Of a stretch of DNA of 64,000 nucleotides, positions 23,195-34,725 are shown piece after piece. Source of the stretch: Nepenthes gracilis (Eukaryota; Streptophyta; Magnoliopsida; Caryophyllales; Nepenthaceae); contig BSYO01000014.1 in the NCBI GenBank assembly GCA_033239525.1, forward strand, positions 3,423,351-3,487,350, in the 5' to 3' direction. Under the pieces are notes generated by a model. It did no database searches. It was not told where the DNA came from and worked only from the letters and a program-made list of their open reading frames with translations. The position numbers and the translations under genes are program-made. Position 1 is the first letter of the stretch; each line of letters starts with the position of its first letter.

Positions 23195-24242
23195 TGATGA
23201 TCTTCAGCTGTCTTGATCTACATATATTCAATGTCTTTCTCTGATATCGTGTAACATAGAGAGCAGCTGAAGAAGGCAAAAACATTAAAAGAAGAAGAAG
23301 AAGAAAAAAGGCACTGAAGCAGTACAAGTAAGCAAGCAGAAAATAGGTGTGGCAAAAAGTAAAGAAGCACATCCTCCCCATTTATATGCACAATTAACTG
23401 AAAGAATCAGAACCAGAAAATTGCAAAACAAAAAGAGAGTACAAGAATGAAGAAAGGGTGAAAACTATTTGAAGAGGCTTTTGTATTTTTTGTGCTGCAG
23501 AGCTTCATTTCTCTCCTTCTGTAATATGTATTCCAATTCAGAACAATGAACCTATTTAAAGTGGTTTATTTCATACCAAATAAGCAGATATATAAATAAT
23601 TTTTCATTTAAATGGGTTGCATATCATAACTTAAAATGTTCTACTTAGGTGGCTTGCATTTGTGGCTAGTTTAACTAATTTATTGAGATATATGATATGA
23701 TAATTTTATTTCTTTTAATGTTTGAATTCTATTAAAGAGCAACACAATGTGAAACAGTTCATCCTCTTTTTAATGGGAAGGGCTTTTTCTTAATCCATAG
23801 AGAAGTAAGTCATTCTCTTTTCAATCTTACTTGTTCATTAAAAAAATAAATGAATACGATTTAATTGATTTTTTAAAAAAATTTAAAATGAATTAATTTA
23901 CTTAATTTAAAATAATTAAACATCACTCCATTTAAATTAAGAATCATCTCCCAATTCAAATAGAATTCATATTAGATTATATTACTATAAGATTGGCTAT
24001 AATGTTATATTTGATTATTTAAATAGTATAAGGTAAAAATAAAATAATTATTTTTAAAAAATATAATAAGATAAAAAAAAATCAGCAAAAATTTAAAATT
24101 TTATTTTTGCTGTGAAGAAATGGGGCATGCAAAACAATATACTGGATCACATGACGACCCAACGAATCGATTCCGTGGCTGGCGCGAACGATAACTTGAC
24201 CACTGACGTGTTCCGAAACCAACGATCATTCGAAACTCAGCA
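23195..24242. other. Non-coding DNA upstream of the zinc-finger gene
   Basis: Bases 23195-23560 may be further leader or LTR sequence of the gag remnant to the left; no terminus is visible. From 23560 the DNA is AT-rich without recognisable repeats. The last ~130 bases before the ATG at 24243 are less AT-rich and probably contain the promoter and leader of the downstream gene; no clear TATA box was seen. Confidence 0.4.
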
Positions 24243-25990
24243 ATGGTGGCTTCTTCCTTCTCTTCGCCTGCCATTTTCTCTCTAAACTCGAACGATCGCG
24301 GAAGAAGTTTCCCAGCAAAATGCCCAAAACAGGCACCTATTAGACCCAATCACAGAGGCACAAGCAAGCAGTGGATCGAAGGTAACAAATTCAGAGTAAT
24401 GAACGATGTTTCAGCAGCTGCAGACCCATCTCAAGCTCAAGTTAACTGGCAGATTGTTGTGGGTGCTTTAGGTCTATCATCTCCCCTTCTCTGTCTGTAG
24501 ATAGTTGAGTTGCCGCCTATCATGTGTTTGTTAAAATTACTGCGTAAGATTTTCGGTTTTGCTTTTGCAGCTGGAGTCACCCCTTTTGCGGTTGCAGGAA
24601 TCGAGTTCGGCAAAAGAATTTTAAGTCTGGGTCTTGCTTAATTGAACACCCCACTATTGGAAAAGCTATTGTGCTTCACTTACGAATGCGAGTTTGATTG
24701 TCAATTTTTCGTGTGTCAAATGCTGCAACTTGCTTTAAAAGTGAACAATTTGATATCCTTTTATGGCGAAGGTAATTCATTTTCATTCATAGATAGGACT
24801 ATGCATCAATCAGTTCACTCGTTGGAGGGAACAAAATTGAGCTTTCTGATTCGTGTTGCCTATTATTTTTGAATTTGTGAACGTATGTTTGTTGAGATTA
24901 AGCTGGATGAGCGAAATGTATGTTGAGGATGAAGAACGGAGGATACTATGATACCACTACACCAGAAGAAGGGAAGGAAGGAAATTACCAAAAAAAAAAG
25001 GAGGATGAAGAAGGGTCATGTTGGCTTCATGTACCAGATGTGTCTTAAATTGATAAGCATGTGTTCAGTAATAACTTACAAATCTTGCTATTTTTGAGTT
25101 AGATGGTCTTAAGATGCTGTCAATTTTTTTTAATTTTTTGAGATCTTTTGAATGATTTATGCTTTGGTTGTTGCATGACAGAAATATGTTTAATATGATA
25201 ATCATAAATATGATTTCTGATTCAAAGCATGAGAGAAATATGCTTTGAATGATTTTTGAGATCTTTTGAATGATTTAATATGATTCTGATTTTTTGAGAT
25301 TTTTAATATGATTTATGCTTTAAATAATTTTACACCCATATTGAGGAAGAACACGTTTTCTAAGTAGTCTCATGAGAACACTTGAATGAATTTTTTGTTC
25401 TAAGTCCAGTTGATGCATAAAATCTTGCTGATAAGTTGCACTATAATTCGAGGGAAATAGTTTATGCAAAACCGTAACATGAAGTGTTTTGTGAGGTAGA
25501 ATAGGCCTAATCGCCATCTTTTTATGCAAACCAACAAAATATCCCAGTTCATTTTCCTGTACTTTCTGCAGCATTGAGTCAGCTGGTTCAAACTCGTTGC
25601 TAGTTAATTTAAAAGACAAAGAACAAGCACTTTCACGAATTTTAATTTACGAATTTGCTGGTTAATCTGAACTTTCACACTCCTACTGGTGAAATTTGAG
25701 ACGTTCAACAACAAAACGGCAGGTGGCACAACGAAGATGTGAATTGTGCGGAGGCTCGGGACTAGTTCTGAGGGACAAAAGCTATTTCCGCTGCCCCGGT
25801 TGTGGTATGATTCACCTTATTTGATTCCCAGAATAATTGACTTGCAAATTATTTCGGAATATTGTGCATTTTCGTTGTTGTAGAACACACTACAATGGTG
25901 TATTCTGTCCGACATTTGTTCATCGAAACAGCTCTCCTTGCAGGTGGGTTTCTACCATGGCAGTCATGGAAACGATTCTTTTCTGGATAA
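24243..25990 (+). CDS. Plastid DnaJ-like cysteine-rich zinc-finger protein, four exons
   Basis: Exon 1 (24243-24471) encodes a Ser-rich N-terminus (MVASSFSSPAIF) typical of a chloroplast transit peptide and ends QVNWQIVVGAL. Splicing at GT 24472 and AG 24570 (TTTTGCAG) gives AGVTPFAVAGIEFGKRI in exon 2, from 24571 to about 24620. Exon 3 (25723-25804) reads VAQRRCELCGGSGLVLRD and then YFRCPGCG; exon 4 (25944-25990) gives GFLPWQSWKRFFSG and a stop. The two CxxC pairs (CELC, CPGC) form one zinc site like that of DnaJ/BSD2-type plastid proteins; a membrane-like segment precedes it. The product is about 120-125 residues. Exon 1-2 and 3-4 junctions are in phase. I found no clean in-phase GT donor for the exon 2-3 junction; reading through gives a stop at 24639. 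An unseen micro-exon, non-canonical splice or a defect is possible. Exact family member not assigned. Confidence 0.75.
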
Positions 25991-26411
25991 TCGGGGAGCT
26001 TGTCAAGAACATCTTGGTCATATCAGTGTCAGTACGATTTGTTGAATTTTGCATATTCTGTGCAGCATTCCTTTTGTGCCTTGTTGGAAAACGTTTGGCA
26101 TTCCTTCTGCTGCCTTTTAAGTAAGATCAAAGGTTTGTTCAAAGAGAGCAGATCTGAATTCATTATGTAAGTTGATCCCTTCATTCTAGTTGTTTTCTGT
26201 CTACAAGAAAACAGCAGTGGAGAACATCGAATTGATCTTAATATTTGAAATTGATGCTGTATATCCTTCGTTGATCTGTATTGCAGAACACTCTTTTGTA
26301 ATTTTTTCTCATATTTTTTCTTATAATTGTTCATACAATTCGGACACAAAAGGGCATTTCCCCTTAATTTTTTTTCCCTTCAAACATTTTAGATTCAAAC
26401 AAATCCTAATA
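25991..26411. other. 3' flank of the zinc-finger gene
   Basis: Presumed 3' UTR and flank. Nothing else is recognised before the MITE-like insertion. Confidence 0.35.
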
Positions 26412-26961
26412 GCATGTTTGATTAATGGAATGGAATAAAATAAGAATAAAATAATTATTTCTAGAAAATAGAATAAGATCGGAATAGAGTTAGGAATTTC
26501 TATTCTCATATTTGGTTATTAGAATAAAACAAGTTGAGAATTAGTATTCTAATATTTGATATGTAATAATAGTATGAGGAATAGAATGAGAATTTGTATT
26601 AATTGCTTTTTATCCTTAATCAAGGAAAAAAGATTTTGGAGGTTGGAGAGTATAAACAATGCCTACATGCCTCCACAATGATATCTTTGGCGGCAATGAT
26701 ATCCTCCGCAGTAATAGTAATAGTAATAACAATGAGGGCAGAATAGGAATAAAATTTATGGGCTGTGAGAATAGCTATTTCTTACATGTAATAAATAAAA
26801 AATACCTAAGAACATGTGATATTTTTTATTTTTCAAATTGGAAGAATAAATATTCCTCCAAGAATATTTATTTCGTGTTAAAAAATAATCAAATAGTGAA
26901 ATAAATATTCTATTGAGAATAAGGTGGGAATAGAATTTTTATTCTTACTAACTAAATATGC
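26412..26961. mobile_element. Candidate MITE
   Basis: The ends are imperfect inverted repeats: GCATGTTTGATTAATGGAA at the left against GCATATTTAGTTAGTAAGAA read inward from the right. The interior is full of 'gaatagaat/ttctattc' words in both directions. No transposase is present. Length of about 550 bp and AT-rich interior fit a non-autonomous DNA transposon. I cannot settle the target duplication. Confidence 0.4.
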
Positions 26962-27319
26962 ACCAAGTGTATAGAAATACATAACTTTTAGAAAAAATAA
27001 AATTTGACCTAGAATTTTGAGTGTCTATCCAACGCTTACCCACAAGCTAGCCTTTAGAGTTCTCAAGATTAGCATGTCTGTTGGTTATAACACTACTTTT
27101 GGCTTAAATTTTCTGCGTTTGACTCGATTCTAAATGAGAGGAGATCACCTATTTATAAAATATAAAAATATCACATTCTTAATCAACGTTTTATATTTCC
27201 CATCCTCCGTTCACTATGAATAGTTTGAAGTAATGTTCTAGAATATTCTCTCAAATATTTCTTTCAAGTATGCTCTAGAATAATATTATGCTTTTCACTT
27301 AAGAATATTTTACAATTAA

Positions 27320-28285
27320 TGTGTCCTAAGATTTGGATTGTGATATGGATTAGAAAGTCACTCGATCTTTAATTGCAGGTCGAATTGGAGTAGGTCCGAT
27401 TTTTGTTTCTGCTAATTTAAAACATGCGCACCATAAACAACGAAGAAGGGGTTAGAGGATTAATGGGATTCACCCCCCATTTATCATCAAATGTTCAAAT
27501 TAGAAATCTTTCTAAAAAAAATAGAAAGATTAGAGGAGGATGTAAAGAATGCAGAGTTGTATGTCTGTAGAGGATATGAGAGGAGGCCTGAGCTCTTGTG
27601 TACACTCGATAGGGAGCGGTATGGTGAGATAGAGAACTGGGTTCCAATATGCTACACTCGGTAAGTAGCTCACTAGGATGCACTCGGTAACGAATGGTTT
27701 TGTGATGAGAAGAAAGAGTTGTGCTGAAGGAAGGAGAGCTTGGTTTTCTCTGAGGTTTGATTGATCTTTCTTTGTGTTCTAATGTTCTCTCTTTTCTATT
27801 ATGATAGCGAGGAGTATTTATAATATTTCGTAGAAAATACTTTGGCGCCAAAACTCATGAAAGGTGTCCTGTCAGTATTCGCCAGCCATTGGGGTATTGA
27901 TAGATGCCACCGTTGTCAAATATCGCCTTGTGGTAGTGACATGACCGCAGTTTGTGCTGGCCGACAGGGGTCAGGCTACTTCTTGTGTGGATTGGCTGGG
28001 TTGTTGTTGATCGGTGGGTACGGTTGTTCCACATAGTTAACTACTACTGCCATTAGTTGGAACCTATTGCGCCGGCGCCTCATATCGTTGAGGTGGAGAG
28101 TGGACTTGGGCCGTGATTGGTTGAATCACAAAGGTTATATGCTGATCGCGGCCCATCATCCCCTGGGGCTTGCTCATAACAAATCAGTTAGTTGAACGAT
28201 CTCCTGTGCCTCGCTCCTTATTGGGCTTTCTTGGCAAGTGGACGATTGGCTATTGAATCAGCCCGTGTTGTGACTAGACCTATCA
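27320..28285 (-). mobile_element. Insertion present only in U1 block copy 1, LTR-like
   Basis: In copy 2 the flanking sequences (near 47400) are almost contiguous, so this ~1-kb piece was inserted in copy 1 or lost from copy 2. It contains a minus-strand TATA box (ATTATAAATACTCC) near 27808-27821 with G+C-rich sequence upstream. An LTR-like end (CTCATAACA) is near 28189. I could not define both termini, and no coding domain is seen. Confidence 0.4.
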
Positions 28286-28893
28286 AAAATAAAAGTATAA
28301 TTTTATTTTTTCTTGTTAAAATAATTACCTAAATCAATATTAATAATATTAAATAAAAGAAATTAATAAATTATTTAAAAATTAAAAATATTGAATGATG
28401 ATATTAATTGACAATACAGTGATCGTAACAAAGAGAGAGAGAGAAAGAAGTCTTCAAAGTTATTAGAAATTTAAAAGTTAAATTATTTATTTACCGTAAA
28501 TAAAGAAAAAAGAATTAAAAGGTATTGAAAATTAAAAAAATTAGAAGTTAATAATAACCTATAAATACTGATTAATAATATTAAAAATTAATGTATAAAA
28601 TTTTTACATGTCTATAACTAAGAAAAAAATTAATTATAAAATATATTACTTGACCTAAAAAATAAAAGGAAATATTTTTTGCCCTTCCTTTATTTTCAGC
28701 CTTCATCCCAACTTTATTTTGTAAAAAATATTTTTTTTTTATCTTTTTATTCGATAAATTTAAAATAATATTTGAAAAACACAAAATTCAAAAAATATAT
28801 GCTAATTAATTTTAAAAGTCAAAATCATATGTAAATTTTAATTTTCTAAATTAAGGTCAAAATTTATTTATTTAATTATTTATTAAGGTCTAA

Positions 28894-28942
<49 letters not shown>

Positions 28943-28974
28943 AATGCCTTGTTGTTTGGGTGGCTACAACTACT

Positions 28975-28985
28975 GTCCCACATCG
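28975..28985 (+). promoter_or_regulatory. Plant snRNA upstream sequence element (USE) of U1 copy 1
   Basis: GTCCCACATCG matches the plant USE consensus RTCCCACATCG exactly. It lies about 33 bases upstream of the TATA box, the spacing known for RNA polymerase II snRNA genes rather than the shorter polymerase III spacing. Confidence 0.95.
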
Positions 28986-29017
28986 AATTCGAACAAGACC
29001 TGCGGAGGGAGAAGAGA

Positions 29018-29025
29018 ATATAAAT
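29018..29025 (+). promoter_or_regulatory. TATA box of U1 copy 1
   Basis: ATATAAAT lies about 30 bases upstream of the first U1 nucleotide. Confidence 0.85.
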
Positions 29026-29049
29026 TCTGACCAGAGCAAACCTAACAAC

Positions 29050-29211
29050 ATACTTACCTGGACGGGGCTGCTGGGCGATCAACGAGGCCCATAGCCTAAG
29101 TTAGTGGCCTCCATTGCACTTTGGAGGGGTGCTAGCTTAACATCTCCCCAAGTGGGAGAGTGTACGTCATAATTTGTTGCTGTGGGGGCCTGCGTTCGCG
29201 CGGCCCCTATC
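29050..29211 (+). ncRNA. U1: U1 small nuclear RNA, copy 1
   Basis: The 162-nt sequence begins ATACTTACCTG, the perfect 5' splice-site recognition sequence. It has the four expected stem-loops: stem I (TGGGC/GCCCA) with a 10-nt loop, stem II with the loop ATTGCACTTT that binds U1A, stem III (CTCCCC..GTGGGAG), the Sm site AATTTGTTG at about 29171-29179, and terminal stem IV (GGGGGCC..GGCCCC). U1 snRNA pairs with 5' splice sites in pre-mRNA in the nucleus. The stem I loop is GATCAACGAG, which differs from the usual GATCA.GAAG that binds U1-70K, so function could be reduced. Promoter (USE, TATA) and length are intact, so it may still be transcribed. Confidence 0.93.
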
Positions 29212-29225
29212 AATTTTAGTAATAA
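29211..29225 (+). terminator. snRNA 3' box-like sequence of U1 copy 1
   Basis: CAATTTTAGTAATAA resembles the plant 3'-end box CA(N)3-10AGTNNAA but departs at one position of the terminal AA. Confidence 0.55.
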
Positions 29226-30394
29226 CGGTTATACCGGGGTGAGGTGGTAAGAGTCGTGCTGTTGAGGTTGGTTCTCTGCTTACCGGAATCTCTCGCCCTT
29301 CAAGCAAAGCTCAGGTGTATTGATTAGCTGTTGGTGTCAGCTGTTCTCTGATTGCCTTTGGTGGAATGTAGGATGGCTTCAGGAGTAGCTAAATTAGCAG
29401 TTTAATATTATACATGTGCTTCTAAAAATTTGGCTATATAAATAAAATATTATGTCAATTAATAAAGATATCCTCACCATCATCTTAGAACTTTATAGGC
29501 TGTGCCCATTACTATGAGGGGCCCCGCATATTTGCAGTTTATATAAAAAAATATGAATAAATTAAATTATTAAATTTAAAATAAAAAAAAATTTAATTGA
29601 ATTATTGGATGCTTGAATGGCTGGATTGTTGATAAATTTAAAAATTGAGATGCCAAATGATCTCTTGATCACTAACGAATAGTTAAAATAAATCAATTGA
29701 CGAATAGTTAAAGTGAACGATTGGATTTAGATTAAGAGTTCGTGCAATAATTAAACCATTCAATTTTCAATCAATGTAACTTCTCAATTAATGAATAATT
29801 ACACCTCTTCATGAAGAATATGCTAATTGTTAATAAAGTTATAAATATATATATTTTCCTCAAACAGTATGATGAAATTTAAATTACTCATGAAAATAGT
29901 AAGTATAAAGTTCTAATATTTTATACACTTTCAATACCTAAAAATTATGGAGTTAAATTCTCCATTTCTTATTATTTCTAATCTTCAATCTCTCATCATT
30001 TTTTATTTTCTCATAAAGATTTTAAATTTAAATATTGAAAGATATTTTGAAAAATATGTTTCGCATATTAAAAAGTTCAAAGGTCTAACCCGATTATATT
30101 CAAATGACTATTTAAATCTAATGTACACATCAAAATTAAAATAAACAGGCTATATTACCATCATTCATCTATAGCCATAGAAGGGGAAGAGAAAGAGAGA
30201 CCAATCAAAAAGAACAAAGTTTCAATAGATACACTTATGCTCGAGCATATGCTTGTCTCATCCGACAATCACAAAATAAAATATAAACTATAATTACCTT
30301 AAAAAAAAAAGAAATATAAACTAAAATAGGACACTCACTCCAACGTGTCTAGCGTGCTTTCCACGCTATTGTTAATAAACATTATAAAGATACT
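29226..30394. other. AT-rich flank after U1 copy 1
   Basis: Non-coding sequence shared with 49371-52430 (without the LTRs inserted there). Nothing gene-like is seen. Confidence 0.6.
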
Positions 30395-30584
30395 TGTCGT
30401 GTTTCGAGTACCTGATTGTCGTACGGATAGGATCATGTCGGATTCGGTCTCCATCTTTATTAACTTGGAACCTGTATAATATAAACTATAAATAAGAGGT
30501 CAGAGGTCGGCAAAATTTTTCCCACCAAAAACACTCTAATGCTCAAATCAATAACTTCCCGCAATGAACAGAAAGAGGTGCACG

Positions 30585-30592
30585 TTTAGAGG
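30585..30592. repeat. Target-site duplication of the LINE, left copy
   Basis: TTTAGAGG here and again at 34726-34733 flanks the LINE exactly: the left copy directly precedes the poly(T) (reverse of the LINE poly(A) tail) and the right copy follows its truncated 5' end. Confidence 0.7.
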
Positions 30593-33500
30593 TTTTTTTT
30601 TTTGGTAAGTAAGTAAAGGTGTATTAAAATAAAAAGAAAATTACAAAACTATATTCTATCTCCAAGTGTTTTGCCGACGTAGAGGCAGAACATAGACGCT
30701 AGGGCATTCCCGCGCACCACCATGAACCATATCATGAGGCCGAAGAAAGTTTACAAAAGAAATTATCAAGCAAACAAACTAAACCCGGACCGGCCTCAAA
30801 TCATGAGACCGAAAAAAAATTAACAATGGAAGACCCGTCAAAAGAAACTAAATACCCGAACCGGCCACTTGCCTATGTCAACCCGACAATGTATTCGATC
30901 CCCAATGACCACAATCTTAGGCTGTAGTAACACCATCCAGCAGCAAAGAATCGCGAACTGATTGTGCTCTCGTCTATTTACACCACCTCGAATGACCATC
31001 ACCTCGGACTACACCATCAAGAGCAAAATCCATCGTGGCCTGGGCTAATATCATCACGAAAAGCACCTACACCACCTCGGCAACATTTACACTAACCATC
31101 ATCTAAAAACCTCAGACTGAGAATGCTCACAGGACACAGAGGCTACATCTGAGCTCATAAGAACCAGATTCAAAATCAGCAACACTATATTGTCACACCA
31201 GGACAGCAAATATCAGTTGAAACCCAGTAGAACTCCCCGGTTTACAGCACCAAAGGCTTGCATCTCAAACACATGTTGCAGGCAGAACAAGAGGAAACCA
31301 TCTGCTTCAGAAGCCCACCACATATTTTGACGACAACCTCCAATTCCACCAAATCCCAGCCATACAGAGACCGGCAAAAACCAATAAGACTGCAACTAGC
31401 CAAACTTGAGCTTGTCGGACAGCAACTCTAAACCCAGAGAGATGCCAACTGGAGTCATCTGAAAGGGGTTATACCCCCTGGAACAGAAACCAAGGAAAGT
31501 ATATTAGAACAACCAATAATCTTGTTTTCAGCAACCCGATGCCACATTACAGTCTGAAAAGCTAACTCGATACTCAATTTTGATCATGTACATCAACTTA
31601 TCGATGGCCAAAACCACAGCAGAAGCATAACTCCAGCCTTTATTACAAACTGAATTCAACGCAACACATGGCCAACAGATCAATTTCCATATGCCCATCA
31701 AGAGCTGCAGCTAGAGCATCAATACAGGATAGCATGCTGCATACCAGTGGAACGGATCTTAAAGTCTGCTGCCCCGACTCCAACAGCATCAGAGTAAACC
31801 CTCCCATACCACTTCCGGGCAAGCCATCAGCAGCAATACAACATTTTCCAAGCAAAGGGCTGCATCAGCAGCATCTAAATTTCCCCAAACGTTGCTCTTC
31901 AACCCTACAAATTGGCTACGAGAAACAACAGTAAGAGCCAGCGTGAATCAGAACAGGAAATCAAGAGCAGAGCCCAACATCACCACAATTCATCAAGTGT
32001 ATAGCCAACCACAACCAAAATCGGCAACATATACTAATTCACCAGACAAACGGAATCAACCCAGTGGAAAATCCCCAAACTGCAACAGCAACGTACAACT
32101 GAACAAAACAGCGAGCCAGAGCGACCAGAGTAATTTCTCACCGACACGCGCACATATTTTTTTTTTTTTGGGGGGGGCAGGGGGCGCAAGTGTGTGTCTG
32201 AGAAAAGACAAGGAAGGGCGAAAGAATAGATAGCCCAAACAACCAGCCGAGGCTGGTTAGGAAACCAAAAAAAATCGAAGCTTTTCCCTAGACCCTAGAG
32301 GGGGGATTTTTGAAAGATACGATTGTTGCATTCCCTCCAAATGAAATAGACCGTGGCCGCTAGAGAGAGACACTTGGAAAGGGCCAAGAAGCTTTTCCCT
32401 TTCCATCTTTGAGCGGCCCAAGAGATGTTTTGGGTCCACTCGGGATAAGGCTAGTGGAGCCCCGCTCTTCTTTGAATCTTGGTCCATAAGGAGGATGAAA
32501 ATGGACAGGAGAAGAAGATATGCTCATGATTTTCGTAGCCCGTGTTACAAAAAGTGAAAATAGGGGAAAGATTGGGATGCCATGGAGGCGATCAAGGGTA
32601 CTAAGATGGCCTCTAATAACCAGCTAAAGGGTAAAGGCATGAGCAGGGATATGGGAAGGACCCCACACTAAGGTGGCCCAGCTCAGCTTCGGTTTGGGTG
32701 GATGGATGAGGCTATAGGCGGATCGAGTCGAGAATAAGCCATTCGCGTAGCCATCCCATCTTATAGAGTCTTTTAGATTGGTGTTAGGAAGGTAGGGAGG
32801 CATGTTCTCCGCAAGACGAGAAACTTCCAAGTCATAAGGATTAGGCCAACACCAATGGTTATCCCTGATAATTGCGGTAACCTTTGCGTCCCAGGGCAGA
32901 CACGAGACCAGATGGGTATGATCAGCACTAACTTTGCTCAGCGGGCCCAGTGGATGCCAGTTATCATACCAAAGGAAAGAGTCAGAGCCATCGCCAATAC
33001 ACTTGTGGGAGTGAATGCGTATAAAAGGGTGAAGCTTCATAATCTTCCTCCAGCTCCAGGGGGCTGAGTCTCGGACTTTTAGCGTCCAGATACAGCGGTC
33101 CCTGATTCTATTTGTGTGGATCCAGGAAGACCAAGCCGACCCAAAATCTTTTGAGATGACACGCCATAACAGTTTGCAAATGAAGGCTTTGTTCTGAGCT
33201 TGCATGTTTTTAATGCCCAACCCACCTTCGCTTTTTGGGTAGCATATGTCATCCCACGCAACTTTTGCATTTACCTTTCCTTCAGAAGAGTCGTTCCAAA
33301 GAAAGCGCCGAACGTGGCATTCGATCGCTTGATAACAGCCTGGGGCAAAATGAAGATTGAAGCCCAATAGAGGTGGATGGAAGAAAGGATGGAGGAGACA
33401 AGTTGCAAACACATGCCAAATGAAAGCCACCTATTCTTCCAGAACGCGATCCGATGGGAAATTCTATCAGTGAGAGAATTGCAATCGGAAATGGAGAGTC

Positions 33501-34725
33501 TGGTGGTGATCAGTGGGACTCCTAAGTATCTAATGGGAAGTTTGCCTACTCTGAATCCCATAATATCAGCAATGTCCCGGTGGAGGGCATTGTCTTTTGA
33601 GCAAATGAACACTTCATTCTTATTCGTGTTTGCAGAAAGGCCAGAAAGCAATCGAAATTCTTCAAGGCATTCCTTGAGGATCTGGATAGCATTGACATCA
33701 GCCCAAGAGAAGAGAAGGAGGTCATCTGCAAAGGCAAGCATTACAATTTGATTCTCATCACATTTCCAGTGAAATTTAAAATTTTCATGCCGCCGAGCCT
33801 TCACGTCAATAATGCCATTCAGAACTTCCATAACAAGTACAAATAAGTATGGAGATATGGGATCACCTTGACGTAAGCCTTTGCCTCCCTTGAAAAAACC
33901 AACCACTTCCCCATTTATATTGATGGAGAAGGAGGGGGTGGTGATACACTGGCGGATCCATTCGACCATTTGAGGAGAAAATTTCATAAGAGTCAACAAG
34001 TTGACGATGAAATCCCAATGGACATAATCGTATGCTTTCATAAGGTCAATCTTCATGGTACATCTAGAGGGATCGTGACCAAGGTGATATTTGTGGAGAA
34101 GCTCCTGGGCCAAGAGGATATTGTCACTTATTTGCCGCTCAGCAACAAACACCGTTTGGCATTTGTCGACAAGACAGGGTAATGTCATTTTAAGCCAGCC
34201 AGCAATGATCTTCGAAATCGCTTTATAGATGACTTTACAGCAGGAAATGGGGCGATAGTCGGAGACCATGCGGGGGGATTGCACCTTTGGAATAAGGCTA
34301 ATAATGGTAGTGTTCAGTTGTTTGATGAACTTTCCATGATTAAAGAAATCACGAATGGCTTCACAGACAAACTGACTAACAATCTCCCAGGAGTCCTTAA
34401 AGAACTTTGAGGAGAATCCGTCTGGGCCGGGGGCTCTGCATTCGCCAATGGAGAAAATTGCCGTTTGGATCTCCGCATCGCTGACCGGACCAGTAAGGGA
34501 TCCATTTAGAAAGTCTGGAACAGTGTGAAGGATGAAAGGGCAAAGACGCGAGGCATTCGCCGATCCCTGTAAACGGCCGGTTCCAAGAGCCCTTTTGAAG
34601 TGGTCGACAACCAATTTATGAACTTCCTCGATCCCGACAGTGGGATTACTGGACTCGTCGAGAAAGGAGATAATCCTGTTTCTATTATTATTCCCGTTCA
34701 CAGTCTTAAACAAAAATTTTGAATA
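30593..34725 (-). mobile_element. 5'-truncated LINE (L1-type non-LTR retrotransposon)
   Basis: On the minus strand the element starts inside the linker before reverse transcriptase (YSKFLFKTVNG), carries the reverse transcriptase and C-terminal zinc-finger-like region, then a ~1.6-kb 3' UTR (about 30605-32200), and ends in a poly(A) tail seen as T12 at 30593-30604. An 8-bp duplication TTTAGAGG flanks it. The endonuclease domain and first ORF are absent, as expected from incomplete reverse transcription. It is inserted in the reversed LTR. Confidence 0.85.
32200..34725 (-). pseudogene. LINE reverse transcriptase and zf-RVT region, frameshifted
   Basis: From about 34720 down to 33330 one frame is open: GPDGFSSKFFK, then DYRPISCC, FVAERQISDNILLAQE, the first catalytic Asp in MKIDLMKAYDYVHW, LRQGDPISPYLF, and the catalytic box FADDLLLF near 33715-33740. 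A frameshift near 33330 moves the frame to CHVRRFLWND, WDDICYPKSEGGLG and the zf-RVT-type end (WDGYANGLFSTRSAYSL) down to 32624, where another frame change leads into eroded C-terminal sequence. The enzyme family copies RNA at nicked DNA targets. Two frameshifts and the missing endonuclease show that it is inactive. Confidence 0.88.

Larger units (their letters stand above)
27075..30394. repeat. U1-bearing duplicated block, copy 1
   Basis: This region aligns in order with 47185-52430. Shared landmarks include 'gagaggagatcacc', 'gaatattctctcaaatat', 'aattgacaatac', the U1 gene with its promoter, 'aaaattatggagttaaat', 'gataccaaatgatc' and 'gcgtgctttccacgctattgttaata'. Copy 1 has an extra ~1-kb insertion at about 27320-28285. 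It ends at 30394 where a reversed LTR begins. Apart from U1 no gene is present. Confidence 0.8.

Noticed and set aside
28876..29082. Minus-strand frame over the U1 gene, and a 122-codon one at 49130-49498
   Set aside because: They cover the U1 snRNA and its promoter; no protein evidence.
32855..33751. Plus-strand frames in the LINE region
   Set aside because: Shadows of the minus-strand reverse transcriptase.
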